The position numbers and the translations under genes were made by a program. From NCBI GenBank assembly GCA_947000775.1, contig CAMQGK010000334.1:1188501-1252500 (forward strand): 64,000 nt of DNA, written 5' to 3'. This DNA comes from Pterois miles (Eukaryota; Chordata; Actinopteri; Perciformes; Scorpaenidae). This document shows, piece after piece, positions 37,261 to 48,451 of the stretch (position 1 is its first letter; every line of letters starts with the position of its first letter). The notes beneath the pieces were generated by a model that did not search any database, was not told the origin of the DNA, and saw nothing but the letters and a program-made list of their open reading frames with translations.

Positions 37261-39149
37261 ATACACAAACACAGTGATATTATCACTACACGCTTACACT
37301 TTCATTCTTGGACCTTATCATTTTTCTGCTTCAGATGGCAAGCACTCAAAACACCTTTGTTTAGATCTATATGTATGTTGTTCAGCAAGCCAGCATCCCT
37401 CTCTGTGCCCTCTGTCGTAGTTTGAGCAAAGACACACACCCAGTCCTCCCTACACAACCAGGAAATAGGACTTGGAACAGAAGTCTCTCTTATCCACACA
37501 CTTAATGACCACTCCACAACGTTACACAATGACACAGAGAAGGAGGCGCTGCGGCTGCCTCAGTTCCACCAGACAAACCACAAAACTCACTGGGCTCATG
37601 AAACCTTTCTTGGTGTGTGCATCCAGGCAAAATTGAGTCTGTTGCATTGAAAGGGAGGAAAACGAGGAGCAGTGGGAAAAGAGCCACGCAGACTGAAAGA
37701 TCCTCGCCATCCCTCATAAAGACCAAGCGAGAGAGAGAGACCTGGGAGCTATAAGCTTGAGAATCGTTTCTAAAGGTTTTTGAGTTTTAGGGACTAGTAT
37801 TGCAGTATGTAAGCACAAGAACAAATGAGTATTTAGACGTCAGGAACAATGAATTTAATTGCTTTTTTCCTCTCTGGGCGTAGTAATTAAACACATTTAT
37901 CATTACTAGAATCCTATCTCTATCTTCTACAGCGTTAAGACAGTGTAAGAAAGCGATGGAGACCAAGCAAGATTCCTTCCTCCCACATACCAGTTGTGGG
38001 ATGAAGCAGTAACAAACTTGAGTACTGTATATATGTTAAACTGTTACAATATATTTCTGTTCTCATGGGCAATGTAGGCTTGACTACTTGCCTACATGGC
38101 ACAACACATTCGCATTGCAGAGAGAAGGAAGGATAAAACAGGATGACCCACAGTGTTCATACAAATTTCATCCGAAGGCCCTGTAGTAGTGGTCAAGCCT
38201 TGTACTCACAGAACTAGGTTTAAAATGCAGGACTGTCTGCAATAAACCAGTAATGGCATTCTAATCATCTCAGTTATTTTCCCTGTATATTTGCTTTTTG
38301 AGTCGAGATGAGCAAAAAAAATTGACAATACATGCACCGCAATGTCTATCATCCTGTCACGACCACAGCGGGAAATTAACAATTATCCTTCTCATCTGCC
38401 GGTTTGTTTGCAAGTCTGTGTCCGTATCCCCCGGTCTGTCTGTGTATGTCTGTTTCCCCGTCTGTCTGCAGCATTTCCTCTCTATCACCGAACTATAGAG
38501 CCGAGCCGGAAATGAACAATTATTCTGCTGATTCCCTCCCTTAGACCGGCTGTCTATCGGCTGCAGGGGAAATCAATGGCTTTCTCTCAAATGCCCTAAT
38601 GTCTGTGTGGTTTGTGTGGGTGTGTACACACATGTATACGTGTTTCGCAGGTGCTAGAGGTGGTGAGTATGTCTGCTGGGTGGGCAGACAACAACATTTT
38701 GTGCGTTAAGGCTTGCTCTTGGTGAAAGATTTTCTTTAGTGATGAGAAAAATCATTGTGCTGTTGACCTTAGAAACAACCTTATGTTGGTCCAAGTTGTG
38801 TTTGTTCCTTGTAACAATATGGTGCCGGTGTGTTTGTGTGTGTTCAAAGTATACAGTATGTGCACATCCAGATGGTGTGTGTGTGTATTCAGGTTTTTAC
38901 CCTCTAGTTTTGGTTGTGTGTAGACATCAAACCAAGGTTGTAAAGTGCTGACGTGACTTCTAGTGCTGCTCCCATAAATCTTCATATACAGAACCCCATG
39001 TGACTGCAGCAATAAACTCAATATGCATTTAATGCCCCAGTTCTCAAGGATGAAACGGGTTCAACAAGGACAGCTCCCTGGCCAAGGTTAAAAGTTGATG
39101 TTACACATTCTCTTTGTCATCCTCTTGCACACTTGTACACTTGCATGCT

Positions 39150-39150
<1 letters not shown>
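37261..39150. other. unassigned sequence
   Basis: No gene recognised. Short TG-rich stretches occur near 38610-38640 and 38830-38890. Confidence 0.35.

Positions 39151-39192
<42 letters not shown>
39151..39192. repeat. (CA)n microsatellite
   Basis: CA array of 42 bp. Confidence 0.97.
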
Positions 39193-39193
<1 letters not shown>

Positions 39194-39433
39194 GTGTTGA
39201 GACCACGCAGTGCCGTTTTCTCTTATCTCCAAACTCTAATAGTGGTAAGGATGTGCTTAAAAACTGCTGCATGTGTGCCAACACACACATACACTCACTG
39301 CAATTGCCTTGGGGTGATGAAACTGCATGAAATCGCTCTTTTTTTTTTAACTAATGATTCTACAGCGTCCCTCTTCAGAACCCATTGGTCCATACGGTTT
39401 TGGTGTGCACTTTGAAACAAGATTTATGGGCAA
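39193..39433. other. unassigned spacer
   Basis: Nothing recognised apart from a T-run near 39340. Confidence 0.35.
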
Positions 39434-39936
39434 TAAGGATGTGTGGGAATTATTCAATTATTATTCGAAAATTGCCACATGACCCGTACCCCAGCCGTTG
39501 GCGGTAGGAGAGACTCAGACACGGGGGGAAACAGCATGTAGCGTCGGTACATTTTCCCATCTAATGCTGTGGATTAAAAGTTTATTTCAACCATATTGTT
39601 GGAGCAGTGGAAGAGGCCAGTGGAAAGACAAAATATGATGATTTTGGTGAGTTTTATTTTGTTTCTGTCGGGTCTGAATGACGATGTGTTCCACTGCTCA
39701 AGCAGCTGATCAACCTGCTGAAAAGCGAGGCGGCGTCGTGGCACACACACATACAAGCACACACAGGCACTGACAGAAAAGAGCCGAACTGAACGCGCCA
39801 CACCTGTTTCACCCGTAGTAACGTTACTACTAGGCAGTGCCTGCAACAGTTAAAACAAGGTAAATACACAGTATACTGTATGTTTTAATACAGGACAAAT
39901 AGTATTCAAATAATCAAAAATCGTGACCTATCCCCA
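39434..39936 (+). mobile_element. hAT MITE (family D), complete
   Basis: A 503-bp element. The left end starts TAAGGATGTGTGGGAATTATTC; the right end read inward starts TGGGGATAGGTCACGATTTTTG. These are imperfect terminal repeats that continue with TTATT-rich sequence. The flanks ATGGGCAA (39426-39433) and ATGGGCAC (39937-39944) match at 7 of 8, an 8-bp target duplication. The interior matches a fragment at 18255-18455 on the other strand. No transposase; frames inside are incidental. Confidence 0.85.
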
Positions 39937-42900
39937 ATGGGCACTTTATAAATTTTAGGGAAAGCACATATCATTTACCACTGAATGGATCTTGGTTAAA
40001 TGTTTTATTCATCTCTCGTGCACATTTAAAGCATGCACACTGAGACACACCTTCACAAAAACACCATACAACCAGATACAGTAATTGTTTCAAGTATTTC
40101 CCGAAGCTATTCTGTCCTACCATCTTTTACTCTATCAATAGTGTCTCCTTCGATGGAATCGCATAACGATCGACTGCCAGTTCGATCCACTTTACGGCCT
40201 TACTGAGAAGGTATTCACAGTGGAGGCGCTCAAGGATTTCGGGAAGCCTGTAATGTGTAGCGCGACTAGTGGTATTCCATGAAAAGTGTTGCCAACAAGG
40301 GGTCTAACATGTGCTGTCGATAAAACAGTAACAATACAAAAGAAAGGGGGAAAATGGCTTAAGACATGAGTATACCAGTAGGTTATGTGCTCTTGATAAA
40401 ACAGCAACAACTGAGATGAAAAAAATGGGTAAAGACATGATTATACCACTAAGTTATGTGATGACTAAAAAAAATCTCACAGCGAGATTATTATATTTTC
40501 AGCAAGAACGTCTATTGGAGGGAACTTAGAGCTGCCCTTAATTAAGTTTGAAAGAAATCCTGTCATAATTATAACCCATTTGGTTCGAAAAGCTGGATCC
40601 TTTCTCATATTAATTGTTACATTTTTAGCCACACATCAAGACCAAGATATGTGGGATTTCCAACTTCAGTGTTTGTAATACCTCCAAGGGCATTTCTATT
40701 CACCCTTTACTTCTTAGCTGACTGCTTGCATAAATGTGGAGGTGTTTATTTACGGTGTCAGGATCAATATCAGCCTCAAATCAATAACTTCCTGGGAACC
40801 TGTACACTAGCTGCCTATAGATTGGCCAGCATCAATCACTCTCATCCTCTTCTTTTTTGTTTCTACTCTTCCCTTCACTAGTTAAATCCATTTTTCTCTC
40901 AGTGTGAAATTGATAGTCGAGCAGTTTAAGACGCTTTATTCACCTGGCTGTCTATATCACTCTACCTCTGTTGTTTCTCTATTACAGTCTCGCTTTCTTT
41001 CTCAGGAGGGGGCACAACAATGGACCCACAGTATAAAAACTACTCTACCTGTCATTTCTACAGCAGTTACTATCTATTTAACTTCATCATTTACTGCGTG
41101 ACATGGCAATCACAGTCAATATGTCACACAAACAGCTCTGTTTGGGAGTCGCAGTTCTCTGATTTCTCTCACTGCAGTCACTCACATGGTCGGCAACCAC
41201 AGTAGAGCAAAAATATCTCTCTCAGTTCTTTTACAATTCAACGAAGAGACTTTTTGCTCATGTTTTGGCAAGAATCCTGTGTGTCAATATATTAGTGTCG
41301 CTGACAATGTAGACATTTAAAACCATTTAGTTAAACAGGAGTCACAAAGATAACCAGGGAGTCAGTGGTACTAGCGAACCTTAATTTTTACTGCCACTTC
41401 ATTTTTTTCCTTTAGAAAGTGTCGAGGCTGGTGACAATATTCACAGATACATTTCATACTAACTGCAAGGATAAAATAAAGTATTTTGAACATCCAAAAT
41501 GCCAAACAACAATCAGCATCATAGAATGCATGGTAACTATAATGCCTTGGTAACTATAAATAAAATCAACATAGAAGTAGAAAACAAATGATCTGATTGC
41601 ACCCCGTGTATATTTGACTTTTAAATGGTTTCATAGTTTTATATCCCTGTGATTATCATGAAACCCTGACGACACAGGGAAGCCAATCCCAGCTGTCAGC
41701 AACAAGCAAATCTGAGCATATTATTATTCTTTGAACCACCAGGACCCAGGAGAGCACATCATGGTCTGAGCCCTGATCGTAATTAAGCACAGACTCTCTC
41801 ATCTATCAAGTCTGTATCGACCTATGCCACTGTCTTTGAAGCATGACGTCATAACATGCATGCCGTGATTTAAAGCCCCAGTGTGATGCAGCTTAACATA
41901 TAGATATTGCTTTAGATGAAATATAAAGAGAAGAAATATAAATATAATATGGTTGCTAGTGTGACTCCGCTTTTTGAAAATGCTCCCGAAAATAATTTCA
42001 TCTCGAGCATGTAGCTGACATTTAACTGAGAAAAACACTCACGGGAGATTTTAGTGTTTTGGTAGCTACTAAAAAAGCATAATCAGGCATGCAGAGAGTT
42101 TAAATTTCACTTATTAGGTGTAAGGTTAAGTGTAGGAACTAACATCTTCACATGACTGCATCTTCATTAGCCATGCAGAAGGTTTAAGTAGCTTCCCAAC
42201 TCCACAAACAAGCATATAATAGGCTTGAGAGAGTGGATTTTATAGTCCAGTACAGCTCTCTACTGTACGTCTCGTTTATAAAAACAAACGCCATACCGAC
42301 ATCTCGTTCACAGTGGAAAATGTAAAATAGCTTAATCAGCCAACACTTTGGAAGACTTAGTCTTTCTATTGGCCCATGCCCATACAAGTAAACTAGGGGA
42401 GGATGTTATTCATAGATCACATATCTTCTCACTAATTAGAATTATATAATTTGACATCAATTGCATTAATAATGTCCCATTTGGTACAATAAACGTTGCA
42501 GATTCTGAATAGCTGATGACTGAATGTACAAGAATACAAATTCTTCCATCTCATTTAACATTTTTATCATTATGTGTGTCCTGTCGAATAACAAAACATC
42601 ATATTGGGACCTCTCTAAATACTGTGCATCAGTGATAAGTGGGCATATGCCTATTTTCATTTTTGCAAATATGGCTTATTAACAAGCTACATCAGCAGAA
42701 TGGGAGGCCATAAACAAATAAAATGTACTTCTGATGTGATGTAGATCATTTAAATGTTCATCTGTGGCAATGAACTATGATATAGGTTAGATGGATATGG
42801 CAGTAGCAACATATTCAACAATCTGCAGAGTTGCTATGTCACATTAAAGGGCAGTAGCTGCAACTACTGGTTTGCTGCTGCTCTCTTTGTTGGGTTGTTT

Positions 42901-43260
42901 TTTTAATGGAGTGGAAACATTGAGCTTGTAACAGGACAGTGAGTTGATGGGATAGACCCAGAAACCGTCACCTGTTCTCTGACTCAATACTCCTTTACTC
43001 ACAGCTGAAAGGACACCAGACACACTGAGACCAATAACTGATTCAGGATCCAGTTTGTCTTCACACTATCCATCCATACATCTATTCACCTATCTAGTTT
43101 TTATTCAGGCTTACAGTACATCCGATGATTCCCCTTGGGATACGTAGTTAACCTCACATGCAATATTACCTTTTATAATACTAGTACTGATAGCAAACAT
43201 GTTTGAGCCAGACTTCAGAACAAAAACAATTTTCTGCATTTTTTAGATTAAGATGGTTAC
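39937..43260. other. unassigned sequence
   Basis: No gene or assignable repeat seen. A small direct repeat (ggtaactata) lies near 41530-41560. Confidence 0.35.
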
Positions 43261-43989
43261 TAGGAATGCTAATTTTGAAAAATAAAAATTAATAACCGAT
43301 AACATGTGCATGCAGCGGTGCGCCAGCTGCAGTGTATGAACACAACAGACAATTTGCGAAGTCCAAAGTTCACCCGTCTGGGAGAGTTACTGTATCGGCC
43401 ACGGTGCTGCGTATATTGTCAAGGACACATGCAGCCACTTTCCCAGTGACTCTCCACTGCACAATTTAGTTTGGCGAGTTGTTGGCTGTGTGTCTGCCTG
43501 GCATGACGATAGTGTCTGACAAACCATTTGTGTGTTTGTGCTACTTTCATAGCTGATGTGCTGCCGGTGGCTTCGTGTCCACCGTAGTCACACACTTAGG
43601 GCCCGTCAGTACAATGTAACTTTACTGAGTGTGTGACAGCCGTGTGTGTGGCGGCACTGAGTGTGGGGTTGTTGGTGGTGTTACACTGTAGCTGTGAACG
43701 TAGCTGCAGCAGTGTGTGTACAGTTTGTCTGTGAATAAATGCTATAACTCTTCAGCTCAAGCAAGCTCAACTCTTCAAGCCAACTTCCTGTATGTTGCAA
43801 CACCGGTTCATACTCTCTAAGGTGTGCTGTTAAGGTGGATCTGTTTTTCTCCTTTAAATGACAAGTCGCTCCTACAAGTTTTACTCATCTTTTTCATTAA
43901 TCATTTATATTTATTTTAAACGTTTAACCAATGGTGTTAATCAGTTAAAATTCTTAATGTTGGTTAACGGTTAATTACTAACATCCCTA
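43261..43989 (-). mobile_element. family A hAT MITE, complete
   Basis: A 729-bp element in minus orientation. The right edge read inward starts TAGGGATGTTAGTAATTAACC; the left edge is TAGGAATGCTAATTTTGAAA. The flanks ATGGTTAC (43253-43260) and ATGGTTGC (43990-43997) match at 7 of 8, fitting an 8-bp hAT target duplication. The interior, reversed, follows the landmarks of the 57518 copy (ggagaaaaac-gatccacctta, caggaagttggct, tttattcacagacaaac). No transposase frame; mobilised in trans. Confidence 0.92.
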
Positions 43990-44341
43990 ATGGTTGCAAA
44001 GGGAGACTCCTTGTCTTTCCTGATCATCTTGAGCACCTTTGGTCTGAGTATCACTCAATTCACCTCATTCCCATTCTTGATAGTGTCTTACTAGTTCTTC
44101 ATTATAAAGCGCAGGAAATTGTAATTCCTGTTAATTATATTGTTAATAAGATTTTTTTTACCAAATTGCTGGAGTACAATTTATCATTTTAATAATACAT
44201 ACATTAAATGTATGTAGATCTATGTATTCATTGATTACATTTTGTTTTACTAAGTTAAGAAAGCAATGTTTAAGTCAAGTTAATTTGTTGCCTTACGTAT
44301 TGATCCCAGTCACTTCCACACAGTGAGGCATGCAGTTTATT
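43990..44341. other. unassigned spacer
   Basis: AT-rich; nothing recognised. Confidence 0.35.
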
Positions 44342-44427
44342 ATCAAATACTGGTATCAAATCAGTACATGGAATCGGCCCAGGGATCGGCATCGGGACTG
44401 AAAAAGTTGGATCGGTACAACCATTAG
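44342..44427. mobile_element. hAT-like terminal fragment
   Basis: The words gaatcggcccagggatcgg, catcgggactgaaaaagttgg and atcggtacaaccattag resemble the right end of a fish hAT whose end normally reads atcggtgcatcccta. The last bases are mutated, and no left end or target duplication is seen. Confidence 0.5.
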
Positions 44428-45024
44428 ATAGTGCCCATATGAGCAGTACCAATGCATACTCATTTATTATACTGTATATTTGTGCATTCAAGAGAGCTCT
44501 GTATACTTGTGTGTGTTTACTGCTTTCTAACATCAGTTTGAATCTTGAATCTGACATTTTATTTGTGCAGCATAGAATAAACAGGTCAAAGCAGCTGAAC
44601 ATGTTTAGAAAATAAGTGACATCCTGAATAAATTGTTCGGTTCTGTAGTTGTTTTGTTCACTGCCGGACTTCTACAATTTCTAAATTAAAAATATTACCC
44701 TTTCTAAAGCTAAAGGAAAAGAAAATATGATATTTATGGAAAACAAATTCCAAAAACGCTAAATTCAAACCCTGCACATGTTCACAAACACAGACCCGCA
44801 CAAGCACACCCTGCAGCGCTCTAAGATTGAAAACCGTCTTTAGAACTGGATGTTGATTATTTGGGTGACTGGAGAGATCACGACCACAATAAAAATAAAA
44901 TAAAATTTGGACAGAGCAAAAGAAAACGGAGAGGTATAATACAGGCTGATAAATTCAGATTACACATCATCGCGGGAAATAGTTGTCTCCCCAATGCTAT
45001 GGTGTCTTACCTTTACCTTACCTT

Positions 45025-45032
<8 letters not shown>
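44428..45032. other. unassigned sequence
   Basis: No gene recognised. Confidence 0.35.

Positions 45033-45096
<64 letters not shown>
45033..45096. repeat. (TG)n microsatellite
   Basis: TG array of 64 bp preceded by a tatatata stretch. Confidence 0.97.
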
Positions 45097-45099
<3 letters not shown>

Positions 45100-48000
45100 A
45101 GTGTTTGAATAATAAGAAAATACAGACGTAGTATGGACAAAATAAAGGTACCACAGGCTTGAAGACATTGCATCCACTCTTCTGGTCCTGTCATCTCCTA
45201 TAGAGGACAAGGTCAAATCCTAATCCCATCCCTAATAATCATTACTAACATAATGATCTTAATTGGTTATCTAGATCCTTCATCATAATGAAGGGTTGTT
45301 AAATCACTGTCTCAAGCATTGTATTTGACCTCCCATATGTGAACTCTCAAGTGGGGTCATTTCTGATTGGCCCAGCATATGCCAATCATTATTCTTATTG
45401 CTTATTAAGCTGTCACATTGTCAGTAGTGGTATGGTGCTGTAGAGGAGAGGTGACAACGCCTCTGTTAGATATGATGATCCAGCTTTCTTCTTGGCAAGA
45501 ACGGTGAATGCCCTTCACTGACTGACTGACTGAAACACTTTTAAGGAAACACTCTTAAAGCTAGGTTTAAAGATGCTCCAACAAGATTAAAATTACCATT
45601 ATGAACAAAAACAAGGAGATAACACAACTTAGTTGAATGTTCATACCCCATCTATCTCCCTCCATGTCTCCTGTCTATGTCTACATTGTCAACAATAAAA
45701 AAACAGCCTGAGGCAGAAAGAGATTTCGCAGTTTTGAAGGAAAGTCCTAAAAATCATGTAGTCATTTTTAAGGATGATAATAAATACAACTGATTTCATG
45801 TGATGTTATGCCTAATTTACAAAACAAATTTTTTCCGACCATGCTGTCCGTACCTTCTGCCAACTCGACATTGCCAGCTATTCCATCAAGTGGTTCATCG
45901 TCTTCATAAAAAATGAATAGGAGGCTACCCTGCCCTGTGTGGCTTCAGGCTATTACCTGTTATTTTAGTATAATAAGTATTGACAACAGTTTTAATAAAA
46001 TGTCAATAGACTGGGCAGATCTGCAGTGAGCAGCACTTAAAAATCTCTGGCTTCCTCTAATGGTCAACATGGGAAGCTTGCAGTCACTTTTTGTGATGTG
46101 AGTGCACAGATACAGTGAGTATGTGAGTAAGTGAGGGCTTTTTGCCACATATATAATGGTGGATGGAGGGATAATCGCTTTAAGGGGAGGAGAGGTGATG
46201 TCCACAGGGAGAGTTGAGGAAAACACTGTGAAATGGATGTTCTCAGGAGGAGAAATGACCTCTCCACCTCTCTCTCTCCATCTCTCTCTAACACACAAAA
46301 TGTTTCCTTCTAAACTGTGCAACCTCTTTGTGTCGCTGGCTCTACATCATTGTCCCTCAAAACCACTCACCCTCCCCCCTCCAGCCTCTCCTCTCTCCCA
46401 GTCCCTTGCCTGATTGCCTTTCCATTAAATCTCGGCAACACAGCATTTCCACATTTCATACTCGTTTTAATCTTTCAAGAATCAACTGCCCTCCCCAGCC
46501 CAGAAACATTTACGAGGGTCATAAAAGGGCTCGGCTGACCCAAACAACTGTTAAGGGACCTGATCTCCCATGTCAGTCTTTATAATATGACAGAGGAGAG
46601 GCCAGAAGAGAGGGTAGAGCGAAGAATGAGTAGAAATGAATAGGAGAAGAGGAGGAAGTACGAAGGTAGAAGGGAGAGAGATAAAGGTATCAGCATATGA
46701 GTATGGTCACTAGTGTAAGTGCTTTTTACATCAAGCTGTCAATTCAGGTGATTTCTCTGTGATTGCTGGTTTCAATGGTTCAGTGTGGTTGAGGTGGTAT
46801 TCAGAGCATAAAATATATATATATTATAGACATTTGATTTTCTCAGCCAATTCTGATAATATTTTAGTTTGATCAAATTGATAACCATGTATATTTTTAA
46901 ATTAAAAGAAACATTTTTGATGAGGTTTGAAAAGCTCCCTTAGATTTTTTTTTTTTCAAGATTTGTCATGATAATATAAGCAAAGTATTTTCCAAAACTA
47001 TATAATGTATAATAAAACATTAATGATTACTTGTAATCATTGTTACTTATTACATTATTAATTATAGCATGTTCCAACATTTCTTGCTCAGGGATCCAAA
47101 CCAGCAATGTTATGGCCCAGCCTGTTAAATCCCAGGACAACATATTTAACACAATGTGGATAAACTTGTGTTGCACTGGTTAACATTCAGCTTCAGTAAT
47201 ATTTTCCTATTATCATCAGCAATGATTTATCATTCACAGTCGTAATTGCTGCTGTTGATTTGTGTGCATGAGAGCTGTGCCACATTGAATATTCATGTGT
47301 CTGATAATAATACTGTATTCAAATTATTCAAATTAACAATTTCCTCTTTCACAAACTAATGTGGAAGGAGAGTACATAATCATGATGCACACGTAAATGT
47401 GAGTCAGTGAACTCTCAAGCTGAAAGGCCGTGGCAATAATTCAAAAGTACAATGTTTATGTTGCTAGGTGTGAAGTGGTGTCACTGAAATTGAAATAAAT
47501 TGAATATAATCAGAGGAAGGTTATAATACAGTTACTGAAAATGTCATTTTTTATCTTATTACGTGTAATTACAATAACCATAACTCATTTAACAGAACTG
47601 GTTACCCATTAATCTTTCAAATTAAACTCACTATGTTCGGTAAACTCTATAATCTGGTTTCTGTTTGTGTTTTGGCCACAGATTGTACATAAGAAGTGGA
47701 CACAGTCACCATCGTCCACTGGTTTACGGACTACAGTTCTGAAGCCTCGAGTTTGGCTTCTGGCCATTGCCATCTTGCTTTTTTGCTGCCATCATGTTGT
47801 TTTTTTGCAACCAAAGTGGCATGAAAGGGTGAAGCTACAGTAAGTACAACCCTGAATAAGACATTTTTAGGTGAACAAAATATTGCCATTAACTTTCATG
47901 ATCTGAAAACACACTGTGAAAGGGTTAAAGCTGTAAGACAAAAACTCAGAAAGTTCCCAGACCAGACAATGCCATGATAGGGACCTGGCAGTCATGAGGT

Positions 48001-48172
48001 TGCCACATTGGCTTCACTTTTCAGCTGCCACTTGGTTTTGGCTCTGTGCTCATTTTAGGTTAAGGACTGAACCAGAAGGAAAAACGAGAGTGAAACAGCT
48101 TTCATGTACAACGACACAGCAGGTAACAGAGCTTGTGTTGAAGTCCACTGTAAATTGGCATGAGAAATATAT
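45097..48172. other. unassigned sequence
   Basis: No gene recognised. 46570-46690 is purine-rich low-complexity DNA, giving overlapping Pro/Ser-rich frames at 46064-46585 with no domain. Confidence 0.35.
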
Positions 48173-48451
48173 CAGGGATGCTAATTTTGAATGGCGTACC
48201 TTTAGCGAGTATCAGTGCAGTGTGTGTACAGTTATTTGTTAGCGAATAAATGCTACAACTCCTCAGACGCAAGCCAAGCTCCTGTATCAACACTGGCTCG
48301 GACTCACCTAAGGAGGGCTGTTAAGGTGGAAGCCACTCCTCTGAGTTTTGCTCCATATTTATTCAATTATTAATATTTCTTTTTAACCGACAGCATGAAT
48401 TGGTTAAAATTCTTAATGTCTGTTAACAGTTAAACGGTTAATTAGTCCCTA
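48173..48451 (-). mobile_element. family A hAT MITE, internally deleted 279-bp form
   Basis: The left edge CAGGGATGCTAATTTTGAA corresponds to the left edge of the 43261 copy. The right edge read inward starts TAGGGACTAATTAACCG. Most of the interior is missing, leaving ataaatgctacaactcctcag, agccaagctcctgta and gctgttaaggtgga. The flanks aaatatat and tattatat agree at 6 of 8. Confidence 0.8.

Noticed and set aside
40165..40200. agttcgatccac resembling a tRNA B-box or tRNA-derived SINE
   Set aside because: No A-box at the right distance and no cloverleaf pairing could be drawn.
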